From Notospermus geniculatus (taxonomy: Eukaryota > Nemertea > Pilidiophora > Heteronemertea > Lineidae), in the NCBI GenBank assembly GCA_002633025.1, contig NMRB01001284.1, forward strand, positions 78,770 through 142,769: a stretch of DNA of 64,000 nucleotides. Direction: 5' to 3'. Position numbers and translations under genes: made by a program. Every line of letters begins with the position of its first letter. Positions within the stretch are counted from its first letter, which is position 1. Below, piece by piece: positions 42,168-54,511 of this stretch. Under the pieces are notes generated by a model that worked only from the letters and a program-made list of their open reading frames with translations, ran no database searches and was not told the origin of the DNA.

Positions 42168-42837
42168 TGTCGTCCTGGGTATAACAGAAGTATACCCAGG
42201 TTTAATGTCGTCCTACAAAACTATACCCTGGGTATAGTTCGATCTACAAAAGTATACCTAGTACCGTAGTTTTGAGCCTAGGTACGAATTAGGAATGGAT
42301 GGCTGCCATTTTGTTTCTCGCTTCAACTGAGACGGCAGATTTGCAAGCAACATCTTCAAAATATCAGTCAATATTGTCTGATTTTGTACTCATCGATGGC
42401 ATGGGTCAACTGTTGACATTTGTCTCAACACAACGGTCCAAACTTATCGCAACTTAAGCTCACAGTTTCAAAGAAATGAGCAAACGAACAGAGCCGATCT
42501 GCGCCCCATATGTTTGTTCGGTGTCGTGCGTTCAGCTACCCCCGCGAGCCGTGCTGCGAGTACTATTGCGGATTTGAGTGACGATAAACGGCGTGAAAAT
42601 TTCTTTGATGACTGTCGGTACGACATATTAAAATGATGCCCGTCGTGTCGGGCGCTAGAGCGATGTTTTTGGACTTGTCGTGCTTGTGCACGCTCATGTG
42701 GCATTTGCAAGAACAATCTCGTCTTCAGGTGCTGTATCCAATCCTCGGTATACTTTTGTAGATCGAACTATACCCAGGGTATAGTTTTGTAGGACGACAT
42801 TGAACCTGGGTATATTTCTGTTATACCCAGGACGACA
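42168..42837. mobile_element. TTAA element with ~95-bp inverted repeats
   Basis: Ends TGTCGTCCTGGGTATAAC and complement, with a second block TGTCGTCCTACAAAACTATA within each arm. TTAA at 42164-42167 (shared with the preceding element) and 42838-42841. Interior non-coding. The two elements lie side by side. Confidence 0.85.
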
Positions 42838-42850
42838 TTAACCGATTCGG

Positions 42851-43549
42851 CTTTACTGACGCCATACTCTCTCAGGTTATTATGTAGGTGACAGTCTCGT
42901 TGCCACCGTTTTATCCTTATACGGTATTTTTCTCGCTCTTTATGTCATTTTACATGCCATATGATATCTTCATGTCGTATATTTGTCCATAATTTATAAA
43001 ACGTTTTTCTTTCGGCCTAATCACGCTCCTTTCTATTATTATATCTGTTTATTTCGTACAAGGATGAGTATAGAGTAACAAAAAACGAAACAAGGAGTAG
43101 ACGCAGGAAGACAGTTTGTACAGTGAAGGTGCAGGTGCAGGTGCAGGTGCAACAAATAAGTTACAGATATGATTGAATACAGCAGGTATCATATGGGATG
43201 AAAATAAGATAAGCAGTGGAACCGCCATAATCGGGTCACCCTTGGGACTGAGTCAAACTGACCTTAATAGGGGGGTGACCTCTTCAGGGAGGTCACCCTA
43301 GGTCAAGACTGCATGACTGGTGGCGCTGCGGTCATGTCATCCCACCACGTCCGCACTGTTGCCATAAATAGGCCTACATGAACATTGTACATTTTCATTC
43401 ATAAAGGGAAAAAAATTCAATGTTTTCTATTTATAACAATTTGTTATGGGCAAATATAAAATAAAAATACAAATGATAAAATTATGTAGTTGCATAAATA
43501 AAGGTTATTTTGAAAAAAATGTGTGCACATTACTTTAGAATACACAATG
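42851..43549. other. Gene-free stretch with short repeats
   Basis: Holds GGTGCA repeats (about 43127-43153) and a small hairpin (GGGTGACCTC...GAGGTCACCC near 43266-43295). No gene seen. Confidence 0.45.
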
Positions 43550-43980
43550 TAGAGGTCACTAACGGCCAATTCGATTGTATATCGACCGAGATTAGGTCCT
43601 AGTGGAATTCCGAGATGAGTTTCTCTCAGGCTTGCTCTTAAAATGATATTGTTAAAAATTATTCGAATAGCGTGAAAGTCCGTTAACCCGAAAGTGAGAA
43701 ATTTGCACTCGTCTTGCTCTCATTAAACTTGATGTGAAATTCAATAGAGAAGGCACTAGCGAGTGCTAGCATCCGCTCTAAAGATGAAATTGTAGGTGCC
43801 ATAATAATAACATCATCGGCATAAAGCCAGTGCGCCGAAGAAAGTGTCACCAATATAGCATCCTGGCTTGCTTCTCCGAAGACTTTCTAACAGTTCCCCA
43901 ATATAGATATTGAACAGGATAGGAGACAAAACTCCTCCCTGCTAGACACCATTACACTCCTCTCGCAGTGTTTTGTTTCG
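43550..43980 (-). pseudogene. LINE reverse-transcriptase fragment
   Basis: Minus strand reads ECNGV*QGGVLSPILFNIYI, then, one frame over, YADDVIIMAPTISSLERMLA, then THLGIPLGP further on. These are RT motifs with a stop in motif B and at least two frameshifts. It is a different LINE from the one at 33934. Too short for clade assignment. Confidence 0.8.
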
Positions 43981-44155
43981 CTCCGTACCTACGCTTCACA
44001 AACCACTGCTTCGAATGGCCGGTATCCTGGCGATTTACCGCCAGATGGCACCACTACTGTCTAACCAATCAGCGCCCACCATCAGGTTGCAACTGAGTAA
44101 AATCGTAAAACACTTTCTCCAGCGCAGCAGCGGGAACAGTAGTGGTGCCATGAGT

Positions 44156-44315
44156 GAAACTTAGTTGTCGCCATCTGGTGTCCTTTTCAAGTATACAAAA
44201 ATATTTCACGAGTTAAACTTAGTTGTCGCCATCTGGTGTCCTTTTCAAGCATACAAAAATACTTCATCAGACTTACACTTAGTTGTCACTTAGTGTCCTT
44301 TTCATGCACTTACAA
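44156..44315. repeat. ~60-bp tandem repeat, about 2.6 units
   Basis: Units start AAACTTAGTTGTCGCCATCT and run through TTTTCAAGTATACAAAAATA. Confidence 0.85.
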
Positions 44316-45119
44316 TGTAATTGCTTGAAGTAACTGTCTTTATTGCTCAGTTACAGATGTCTTTCTCGTGTCTTATTATTTGCGGTAATAACCGCCCATA
44401 CGCGTAGCTATGGCATTATTGATTAGGACTTATGGGAAAATTCCACAGTAGCACTGCAATCCCGTCAATGAAAAAAAGTATTTGTCGGCTAATCCAAGTC
44501 ATTCACAGGCCCAAATAGAAACATATTCGTGGAATGTATTCACATTTTCCTGCAATCGGTTCCTAGCACACTTGTCACAAAAGCACGTGAACGACGTGGT
44601 GAACTGGCGGTGGGATGAATGCATGAATTAGACAAAGAACGCTGTTACTAAGCCGCATTGTGGCATTTTTGACAACGGCTTATGCTGATTGAATGGCCGA
44701 TTACGCTGTTAATAGGCGTGATTTCTTATCTGCACGCGGTGATAGACAGTGAAGCGAACATTCGACTTCGGCTTGGCCTATAAGCAGAAAGCACACGACC
44801 ACCATAAAATCACGAATTTTCGTGTTATTTTCGGCGATATTGTATCCATTCATATATGATTACTTACTACGGATAGCTTTCGTAGAAACAGTACCGCTAA
44901 GCACAACTAATACGGCGTGTTATCGCAATGGGAGACAAAAATGCATATTCGTGAAAAATCCTGTATAAGGATATTCTACTCACTGTGGTTCGACAAAGCA
45001 ATTCGCTGGCTACGCCGTTTTTCGCGCCCATGAACCATTGCGTCGAGGTTCTGTTTACAATTTTGGCAGAAGTGCGCAGATCTTTCTCGTTTTCGTCAAT
45101 TCGGGATTTGTCTATAGCC
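44316..45119. other. Gene-free stretch, nothing recognised
   Basis: No exon, RNA gene or repeat that I can support. Confidence 0.4.
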
Positions 45120-45189
45120 TAATGATTTCTTGGCTGACGTAACGGTATTTTGTTGTTATTTCTCCCTTACGCTAGCCCTCCATCTTCAT

Positions 45190-45317
45190 GTCATAACCCC
45201 TGATATTGATAACAAACTGGCAAATTTGTTGTAGGAGGTATTTTCATGGGAATGTTCGCACGAAATCCATCTTTCAAAATCGTGAATCCTTACATGTGCC
45301 ACACCTTGACAACTCTT
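45190..45317 (-). pseudogene. PAN/apple-like exon, C-terminal part (copy A)
   Basis: Minus strand reads KSCQGVAHVRIHDFERWISC, matching the end of the copy B exon. A SINE insertion (45318-45590) separates it from the rest of the exon. Confidence 0.5.
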
Positions 45318-45590
45318 AAAGCTGACGTGAACGAACAAAAAACCCCCATGCGACGAGCAAGAGAATTGCAAAGGCCCTGCAAAGACCTCAAAAGAAGTCT
45401 CAGAACATGATAGACCCCACGACGCCAGGAGGGCGCCACCTTATTTGACTTCGAGCTTTCGAGGTGTCAACATCCTCTGAGCTCCTGCTGAACACTTTTA
45501 TTGAAAACATTTTTTTTACCCAGCTGGGAATCGAACCCGTGCCTTGTTATCTCTGTTCCACCGTCTTCCCAGACTTCCAAGCAGCATTTC
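45318..45590 (-). mobile_element. tRNA-headed SINE, family member 1
   Basis: On the minus strand the element begins GGAAGACGGTGGAACAGAGA, passes box B (GGGTTCGATTCCC) and runs to a body ending in CAGCTTTAA. It is homologous to the plus-strand element at 58478-58747. It interrupts the copy A exon, which copy B keeps continuous. Confidence 0.75.
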
Positions 45591-45842
45591 TCGGTCTACA
45601 TTGAGTATGTTCCCAGCACTGATGAACGGTATTCGTGTCGACAGCAAGGCAGGTTGGAGTTATAGAACAGTAGTCACGGCATTCCTCTCTTGTCCATTGT
45701 ATCTGGCCATTCTTTTTCGTTACCATTGTGCCACCGATATTATTCATGTTCGCAAATGGCTTCATACATCCCTCATTCAATGTGATGAGATAGAACATCT
45801 GAAGAAAGGGCAAGGAAACAAATATTGCTGGATATGCTTCTC
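45591..45842 (-). pseudogene. PAN/apple-like cysteine-rich exon (copy A)
   Basis: Preceded on the minus strand by a good acceptor (CATCTCTTCAG|GA), the frame reads EAYPAIFVSL...GCMKPFANMNNIGGTMV, then WTREECRDYCSITPTC and HQCWEHTQC. The cysteine spacing suggests an extracellular PAN/apple- or WSC-like module. Family identity is uncertain. The C-terminal third is split off by the SINE. Confidence 0.45.
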
Positions 45843-46123
45843 CTGAAGAGATGGTCATAAAGACCACATTGGAACATTCCAAACTTCCTGGAGTTTGGAA
45901 TGGCAGCACCTACCGCGACGAATCGGCCCCGTAAGCCAATGCCTCCCAACAAAGGACTGACGGATTAAGCTGTTACGTGACAATGAGGGGAGGCACTGGT
46001 AAACGTGACTCTGGTTTGGTGTGTCCGCCAAAGGGCAAGTCTACGGTAAAATCCAGGGTGGTTTTTGCTTGTTTAGTGCGATCTCTGCAACTCATGGCAC
46101 CAAAGGACTTTTAATTACCCTTC

Positions 46124-46345
46124 ATCATGTCAGGCTCTTGTCCTTCTATGCCCTTGGTATGAATTAAATTTGTTGTGACTCATAATTAGCGCACTGTTTG
46201 CTAATTAGTGGCGTCACGGACGTTACCTGTGCGATGTCACGTCCGTGACACAACTAATTAGCAAATAGTGCACTAATTATGAATCACAGTGAACTTAATT
46301 CATACCAGGGACATGAAAGGACAAGAGCCTGATGTGATGCAGGGT
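46124..46345. mobile_element. Palindromic MITE
   Basis: Arms of about 100 bp share CATAATTAG, TTTGCTAATTAG and CAGGCTCTTGTCCTT words around a GTCACGGACGT core. The core word recurs at 46405. Confidence 0.75.
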
Positions 46346-48214
46346 ATTACATCTTCATGTGGTTCCCAAATTTGCAGAACCAGTACTGAATAAGTGAAAA
46401 ACTGTCACGTCCGTGACCGTGGAATTGCCCCAAACAATAATAAAGCGGGCACTGACATACGGCCGGCATTTTCAATCATTACACCTGTGCAAATGCATCT
46501 AAATACCCTTGGATAGGGGATGTCCCCCAAAACACATTCGCGGATTGGTCTCTGAGAGAGACCAAGACCCCTTATACTACTACAAACAATACAGACGACA
46601 TAGGAAGACGGGGGCATGAGATTTTATCACGCGGGCATTCAAGGTTGAGTGGCAATAACTATAACACTGATATCGGAAGAGGCAACGAAATCATTGCCGG
46701 TCTACACTTTTTATGTATTCAAGTTAGAACCGGCAAACGACATGGTGCCGAGTTATGCCGGATAATCATCCTTCACGCCGAGCAGAAATACAGCGAAGTC
46801 CTTAAGGGGGCGGTAGTGGAAACATACAGCGCCGTTTTAGTGCGGCGGTCGAAGGTTGAACCGTCTTATTTATGAATAACCATGTGTTGTTAATAAAATT
46901 AGGCGTCAAGGACAAGCTGATCATGGTTCGTTGCCAAAACCTACACTCTTTCAAAAATATTGTCCAGCACAATGCTTTTGTACACCCGGTGCGTCTGTGC
47001 GCATAGGCCTATTTTAATGACAATAAGGAGGTTACTTTAATAGCCCGCGTATTTCGAAAAGCGTAGGCGTGTTTAGGCCAAAATATGAAAATTTTGGGAA
47101 GACTTTTCTCGTCCATCAGGCATCGCACTTCAGTGGTTTCTTTTCATTTGGCAGCAGTATATTTGTGCGNCAGATGTGTAGAACAAGAGTAGCAATTTCA
47201 TAGAAATACATGAAATCAATGCTACCTTTTTGCTTGAAGAAAATATTAATTGTTTTCAGTCGCCATTTGCAGTGCGCCTCCTTATGGCTACCGCCCCCTT
47301 AATATGGAACACCGATCACGCAGCCCACGGGAGAATATACGCGTGGGTTTGAACTGATTGAACACATATGCCACCTATTATTCATGACGATTCAAGGTGT
47401 GATTGGCCGCGCTTGGTGAACCGCATCTCGAGAACAATGAGCCTCTATAGGTGTCACGTCTGCTCTATAAGTGAGCATGCGACCAATTGATGCTCCCTAT
47501 TGGATAAATCACACCCTAACAATTTAATGAATTTTAGTTGCTAATGGCAGGACATTTCATTGCAATCTGAATTAAGGCATATTTCTTTCTTAAAGGAGCA
47601 CGGTATTGCCACTTTTTCTCGACAGCCGGCGCCACCGCGCGCCACTCTCCAACCCACGGGTCTGACTACGTCTCGGCGAATGTCCCCGATTTACTGCGTA
47701 CATTTTGTAATGCATTTTTGTAGTTCGTCTTACTGCCGCCAGGTGGCTCCCTCTACGTCGGCAGTCAAATAACGCATTTGAGATCCAATACCGTGTTCCT
47801 TTAATCTACATGTAGGTCCTCACACTACTTCACAGGATTTTATAGCTGACGGCAAGCGGCACATGGATTAAAAGAGCAAAGAGGCAAGTTGATTGTAAAT
47901 GGTAGATCATGATATGATGTTTGTCTTGAACATACGAAAGATGGACTGAAAAGTGAGCAATCAGTCGCGAAATGAAATGGCTGATGCTGGCTTCGTCGAG
48001 CGGTGACAAGAATCAAGGATGGTCCGCTATAAACCTTTTTTTATAAACTTTATGGGCAGTGTTTGGTCTCTCCACATTCATTTTCCGAACAATCCTATAC
48101 AATCTGCATAATTTTCGATCGATATTGTGCGACACAATTTGGCAATTCAGCTCATCACTCAGTGCAGGTAGTCTGGACATGCATGCTAACCGTGAAACTC
48201 GAGAAAATGTCCGG
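46346..48214. other. Gene-free part of duplication copy A and its flank
   Basis: No gene seen. The 76-codon frame at 46645-46875 lies in a block shared with 52765-52920, where it is broken, so I do not call it. One N lies at 47170. Confidence 0.45.
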
Positions 48215-49108
48215 TACGACAAAAGATCAGCTTTCACCCGTTGCTTGTTGTATTTGACCTCCGTGATACCTGTTGTAGAAAAATGAAACTACGTGCACTG
48301 CTGAATGACGGACACGTACGCCATTTATTCGCCCTGCGTTTTACCATGTTTACAGCATTAACGTCAATTTACGAGAATAGCCTAACGATAGGGCTTTCAA
48401 TTTCAAGGTAGAACTACTGTTAAACGGTAGCGCCCAAATTAGCTGCGCCCAAAATAAAAAAAATCTTTGAAAAAATATTTTTGAATTTTTTTTCGAATTA
48501 AAAAAAAATATATTTGATTTTTTTTTTCTCGTTCCGCTGTCTTACGAGCATGACGATATGGCGAATGACGGGAACGAAATAAATGATTTTTGCAATGATA
48601 GGGCAGATAAAGGGCCCGGAGCTAGCGCCGAAGTGGGCAGTATACCTAAGGGCGACGTCTGTACGACAAAAGATCAGCTTTCACCCGTTGCTTGTTCTAT
48701 TTGACCTCCGTGATACCTGTTGTAGAAAAATGAAACTACGTGCACTGCTGAATGACGGACACGTACGCCATTTATTCGCCCTGCGTTTTACCATGTTTAC
48801 AGCATTAACGTCAATTTACGAGAATAGCCTAACGATAGGGCTTTCAATTTCAAGGTAGAACTACTGTTAAACGGTAGCGCCCAAATTAGCTGCGCCCAAA
48901 ATAAAAAAAATCTTTGAAAAAAAATTTTTGAATTTTTTTTCGAATTTAAAAAAAAAATTATTTGAATTTTTTTTCTCGTTCCGCTGTCTTACGAGCATGA
49001 CGATATGGCGAATGACGGGAACGAAATGAATGATTTTTGCAATGATAGGGCAGATAAAGGGCCCGGAGCTAGCTCCGAAGTGGGCAGTATACCTAAGGGC
49101 GACGTCTG
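48215..49108. repeat. 447-bp tandem duplication, two near-identical units
   Basis: Units 48215-48661 and 48662-49108 both start TACGACAAAAGATCAGCTTT and differ at only a few places, mostly in the A/T runs. Not coding. Confidence 0.95.
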
Positions 49109-49420
49109 CTTTGGAAATAACATCTGAAAGTGTAAACAAAACTGTGGACAACTGAGAAAAGATTTAATAATCAAGATTTTATTTGTGAGCATCACTGAAT
49201 CTTGCTGTTTTTTCTGATAAGATGTCTTCATATCATCTGTAGCCATCACGTAAGGCAGGCGCGGCCGGCCAAAAATGCGCCCAAAATAGGCCTCTTGAAA
49301 ATAGCTGGTATGTCCTTATCCTGGAAATTGAAAACCCTGCCGATTTCTTGGCTTAGGCCTACGTCTCCGTATTCTGTTGTTATTTCTCCCTCACGCTAGC
49401 CCTCCATATAGGCCTACATG

Positions 49421-49845
49421 TCATAACCCCTGATATATGATAATAGAACTGGCAAATTTGTTGTAGGAGGTATTTTCATGGAAATTTTCGCACGAAACCC
49501 ATCTTTCAAAATCGTGAAGCCTTACATGTGCCACACCTTGACAACTCTTTACTTTCAAATACTGAATTAGTTTGTTCGACCGGCCAGTATTTCTCGGTCC
49601 GCATTGAGTATGTTCCGAGCACTGATGAACGGCATTCGTGTCGACAGCAAGGCAGGTTGGAGTTATAGAACAGTAGTCACGGCATTCCTCTCTCGTCCAT
49701 TGTATCTGGCCATTCTTTTTCGTTACTATTGTGCCACCGATAGTATTCATGTTCGCAAATGGCTTCATACATCCCTCATTCAATGTGATGAGATAGAACA
49801 TCTGAAGAAAGGGCAAAGAAACAAATGTTGCTGGATATGCTTCTC
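49421..49845 (-). CDS. PAN/apple-like cysteine-rich exon (copy B)
   Basis: Open from the acceptor (TCTTCAG|GAGAAGC, minus strand) for about 140 codons. Six or more cysteines lie in GCMKPFANMN, TREECRDYCSITPTC, HQCSEHTQC, KSCQGVAH and VSCENFHE contexts. No stop, unlike the interrupted copy A. It looks like one exon of a secreted or cell-surface protein whose other exons are not identified here. The donor is not clear. Confidence 0.4.
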
Positions 49846-50719
49846 CTGAAGAGATGGTCATAAAGACCACACTGGAACATTCCGAACTTCCTAGAGTCAG
49901 CGATGGCAGTAGCTACCGCGACAACTCGGCCTTGCATTCCGATGTAATATTAGAGAGTTTTCGCAAAGCCCTGAAACGCCGACGCGAACGTCTATCCTAT
50001 TGTTTGGTGCTCTCTTCGTGGCATCGAACAATGGGTTAGGCGTTGGCGTTGGCAGTGCCTCCCAACTATGGACTGACGAACTGAAGCTGAACTGCATGAA
50101 CAAAAACAGGAGATTCCAGCTTTGAAGAGAAATAGAAACAACCATAAGGCAGTTTCTAAGTACCTCCAGAACATGATAGACTACCAGCCTATTTGGTTGG
50201 GTATGTCAATGGAGTAACATCAAGAGATGGCGTCCAAGGACGTCTGCAGCTCTGAAGGCATTAAGTTCTGTCCGAACCAGAGTAGAAAGTCGGTCACCAT
50301 AGTAATCATTTCTTGTTGAAATTTATGGTATAGTTCAAGCAACATTTATGCATTCAAAAACAATGCCACGCTCATCTGACATTCATAAACTCATTAGGTA
50401 TCATTTACAAATTGTTTCTACAAATACACACACATCACGTGAGTCATGTATGTATTGTTGCTCATCCACTGCGTTTCTGCGAAAAGTATATTCAAAAAAC
50501 TAGACTATGGCAAAAGAAATAAAATACGATTCATACGCAGCATGTTTATAATGATAACATATGGAGTTTCTGAAAGTCAGCCAAGCGATTTATTATTTGC
50601 TGAGGCCTACGTTTTTGTCATTTTACCATAATACTTCAACAGGGAGCAATCACTAAAGAACCCTGACCAACCTCATACTCGGGTTCCGTACGGATCTATA
50701 CTAGTCTGTCAGGCTCTGT

Positions 50720-51057
50720 CACTTGGACGCTATCTCTCGATGTGTCTCGATTGAAAGCCTGAGACTGAATACCGTGGCGCCGCTAACAAGCTGGTAGTCT
50801 ATCGTGTTCTGGAGGTACTTCGAAGGGCATTTGCACTTCTGTAGACCACCATACTGCGGCACTGTGGTGTTTTTGTTCATGCAGTTCAGCTTTAAGCTGT
50901 GATAGTGGTTTTCAGATACATTGTAGGTCTGGCCAAAGGTACTTGGCTGACCTCCTGTTACTAAACTAATGGTATGGTCACAAATACGAATGTTACACAA
51001 CCCTCGGCACCCAGTAGTGTCATGGCTGACTGGCTTTTGCTGACACCGTGAAATAAC
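50720..51057 (-). CDS. Possible exon of an uncharacterised extracellular protein
   Basis: The minus strand is open with a CRGLCNIRICDH cysteine cluster, potential glycosylation sites (NVSE, NTT) and LKLNCMNKNTT...KCKCPSKYLQ, ending at a stop. Partial copies of the same sequence lie at 50080-50190 and, more diverged, in the body of the SINEs at 45318 and 58478. It may be a real exon or simply the best-preserved member of that repeat. Confidence 0.3.
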
Positions 51058-51152
51058 TATTGATTACCGCAACCCTACGAATAATCTAGCCTTGTGCAAC
51101 ACCACTATCTTTTGGTAATTAATGTGATCTGGGGCAACACCACTAGCTGTGG

Positions 51153-51509
51153 TTACACTACATAAAATCCCCGGGTTTTTTTGCGGTCACACCTTCAAGA
51201 AACCCGTGTCAGAAAAACACGGGTTTCTGGAACACGGCAACCTCGCCGTGCTTTTCGAAATCCCCTTGTTTTCGTTAGTTTTTCTCACGGCTACAGACGG
51301 CGCAGCTATTAAGTGACGTCGTTTTCGCGCCTCCAACAATGTGGGCAAATACAGAAATGTCCGAAGAGTCAGTGCATTGAGCGCAACTGTCGCCGGGCTA
51401 CTTAACTACAATGTAGTGGTGTGACCTCTCGCCGGGCTTTTCGCGCACACGGGTTTGACACGGGTCTGGAAAAACATGGGTATTTTCAACAGGTGTAACC
51501 TTAGCTACT
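51153..51509. mobile_element. MITE with GGTTACAC ends
   Basis: Terminal repeats GGTTACACTACATAAAAT and, reverse complement of the right end, GGTTACACCTGTTGAAAAT, with AACCCGTGTC words inside each arm. A ~28-bp host segment (CTATCTTTTGGT...GTGATCTGG) is present on both sides. Confidence 0.6.
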
Positions 51510-53188
51510 ATCTTTTGGTGAATGTGATCTGGTCACATTCCAGAGTTCAACTAAGTACCTTTGGCCAGAAGGATATGAAAAACACTATACGTGACAATGG
51601 GGGGAGGCACTGGTAAACATGACTCTGTTTTTGAATGTCCGCCACACAATAAACCGGGCACTGACATACGGCAGGCATTTTCAGTCACCACACCTGTCTA
51701 AATGCATTAATATCGCCCGATAGAGGATGTCCCCCAACGACACATTCACGGATTGGTCCAGAGAGAGACCAACACCCCTAATTCTACTACAAACAATACA
51801 GGGGACATAGGAAGACGGGGGGGGGGGGGGCANGCACCAAATTGCCCAACCTCATGATAATTCATTGATAACAATAACTACAAAATCATTTCTGGTACGA
51901 CATGTTACGTATGAAGCGTCTAAGTGAAATCTGACCCTAAAGTACTTGATCCTGTTTTTGGATTTACCAGAAAATTGACTTTTTTGGAACGGCCGAAAAA
52001 AATAACTTCATGCTATGTCGCATCGAAACAAACTCTGTTGGAAAACACGCAGCCATACCTAGCGCATGTCCGTATAACTGCAGATTTTAAAAAAAATTAC
52101 TAATAAATTATGCTTATAATTATCAAAGTATAGCTTTTCCTCCACATAATTTTCTGTATTTCGGGAATTTCGCGGACATCTAGCCCAAACTTGGCTGTTA
52201 AACGGACAAGCTCCATTTGGTGAACAGCTCATTTCCATTTTCAAATTTTGAAAAATGCTTTATAAAATTGGAGAACAATTACATGTACCTAAATTTTGAA
52301 CCTTTATTATTCACGTCCATTTGTTTACTATTTACAACACGAGCTCACTAGAGTGCGTTTCCAAATAGTAGGCCTACACGCAAATCAGCAGACCATTGAA
52401 ACCTACATAATTGACTGACAATAGTTACGATCAGTGTGGCGCGAGCGCCGAAATCGGTCAATTGGCCGCAATATTGCATGTTGGATATTTCGGAAAAAGT
52501 AGACCGTCTACAAGGCCTATATTTTATGCTTGAATGGACAAGAAAAGATTGCATAACGCACTTTGCTGGGTCACCGACGGCTGCTGTCATTTTTTCGAAA
52601 TGCGGTTTGCGATTAGCCACTTATAAAATATACTCCAGCGCTGAGGCGTCCTAATGTCGGCAAACAGAGTATAGGCAATTATGATTCATTATGATTCATC
52701 AGTTATACTCCGATTGGTGGCTTGGAATGCGTCTGCTTTGGGGAAAATCCAATGACATTACATCGACCTTACCACTAATATCGGAAGAGGGAACGAAATC
52801 ATTGCAGGCCTACATATTTTATCTCAGTTAGAACCAGCAAAGGACATGGCGCCTAGTTATGCCGGATAATCATCCTTCACGCCGAGCGAAATAAAGCGAT
52901 GCCCTAAATTGGATACTTCCCTCCCTAACAATGGGAGCAGTCAGCCGCGCATATTGCCAACAGGTGGCAGCAAAGTCTTAGCGGACCAATGTACAGGAAA
53001 ATCTACGTGATTGTTGCTCGATCGATAATGACTGGGTCCGCTAGATGCATTGAATTGGGCCGTAGTGACACCTAGTGCTCAACTCGCTGCCAGCTCCTAT
53101 TGAATGGATTTTAGTTGGTATGGCAAGACACTTCACTCCTATCTGAATTGAGGGGTCTTTTCTGTAGTATTTTGCAAGAAAGTGCCTG
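51510..53188. other. Gene-free part of duplication copy B
   Basis: Includes a run of G with one N at 51833 and blocks shared with 46420-46800. No gene seen. Confidence 0.45.
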
Positions 53189-53639
53189 CCTGAAGAAGAC
53201 CCCGCCCGGTTGGGGTCGAAAAGTTGCAAAAACGCTGCAGGACGACCTCTGCTTTTTTTATCCTATCTGAATTCAGGCACATTTTTCTTCATCTACATGT
53301 ACGTCCTCACACTACTTCACAAAATTTCATAGTTGACGGCAAGCGGCACCTGGATTAAAATAGCAAAGAAGCAAGTTGAGTGTAAATGGTAGACCATGAT
53401 GTGATGTTTGTCTTGAACATACGAAAGACGTAGTGAAATGAGGTGAGCAATCAATAACAGAAATATAGTGTAGTATTTGCTATAATCGATCGTCCTTTAT
53501 TATAACGAAAGCAATGAAGGGAATCGATAACAAATTTTCCCCAACAACAATCATGGTATATTATAAAAGTTTGGCATTTTTTTGTGTTTTAACCTTTTCG
53601 TCAGCAGTCTCGCAGCTGCATTTTGGGCGCACTTTCGGC

Positions 53640-53937
53640 ACTCAAATAGCAAAGACCGAGTAAGGGACTGTTATGAAAGTCAAGCCTAGATGTAACTGTG
53701 GCATTGAGTAGACGCGCACATGTGGCTTCATCAAAATGTCTTCTAATCTTTGAAATTCGATGGATCTGATGATTCACCCCTGGACAGTTCTGGATACATG
53801 GCTAGACAAGGACATGTTGGCATCGAATTGCGACCCGAGATTCCGAACCTGCTCGGATGCTCGAATGGCCGCAGTCCCTATCTGAAGGGATGGTAGTGGC
53901 TTCAACCGAACCATATTTCTTGGAGAAGCGATGACTA
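53640..53937 (-). pseudogene. LINE RT fragment, thumb region
   Basis: The minus strand reads LQIGTAAIRASEQVRNLGSQ, FDANMSLSSHVSRTVQG, then in another frame CARLLNATVTSRLDFHN. This is the conserved stretch after the YADD motif in jockey/CR1-type RTs. Several frameshifts and stops. Separated from its upstream part by a TA-target element. Confidence 0.8.
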
Positions 53938-54511
53938 CAGGGTGTTTCAAAAAAAGTTGTCATCTCTAAAATATCTCCCAGAACCCAAACCCATGAATAT
54001 TTGTCGCTCAGATTTGGTATGTAGATAGGTCAGGATGCATGGCGGTGCTGGAGAAATTTTGGCTCTGACTGCTTCATACGTGGATGAATAAGAGGCCTCG
54101 GACTGAGCAGGTGCAAAATGCAAAAAAGGAAAGATTTATCAGAAAGCAATGAAACATTTATTTCATTTGTTGCGTAGGCTACAGAATTAGCCAGGATTCC
54201 TGGAATCTACCTTCCACATGGCCATTCAGAAGGGTTTGCAGAGTTCCCCTTCAGCCCAATAATTGAAATGTCCTCAGTGCACTTTCATCATCATGGTTCT
54301 TTTATTGTTTGGAGAACACCTGCATTTCGGACCCTTTTACTTTTGGGGGTCACCGTTCCGTCATAGACAAAACACCATCATACAAACATAAACATAAACA
54401 CGAGTATGTCTACACCTAGCAGCTTACAAAATCTGAGCCAAAAATATTCATGGGTTTGTTTTGTGTTCTAGGAGATATTTTAGAGATGACAACTTTTTTT
54501 GAAACACCCTG
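53938..54511. mobile_element. Mariner-type MITE (CAGGGTGTTTC ends)
   Basis: The ends CAGGGTGTTTCAAAAAAAGT and complement are followed by GTCATCTCTAAAATATCTCC on both sides. TA precedes the left end; the right flank is CA. The interior has no transposase. It lies inside a LINE RT remnant. Confidence 0.85.

Larger units (their letters stand above)
45120..47960. repeat. Tandem segmental duplication, copy A
   Basis: Matches 49335-53460 in the same orientation as a series of collinear blocks: 45165-45315, 45590-45930, 45940-46010, 46420-46600, 46660-46800 and 47810-47950. The copies differ by several insertions and deletions. Confidence 0.8.
49335..53460. repeat. Tandem segmental duplication, copy B
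   Basis: Second copy of 45120-47960, longer because of insertions between 50050 and 52760, including a MITE and an unrelated exon-like stretch. Confidence 0.8.

Noticed and set aside
48583-49249. Open frames in the 447-bp tandem units
   Set aside because: Low-complexity A/T runs and no motif; they recur only because the DNA is duplicated.
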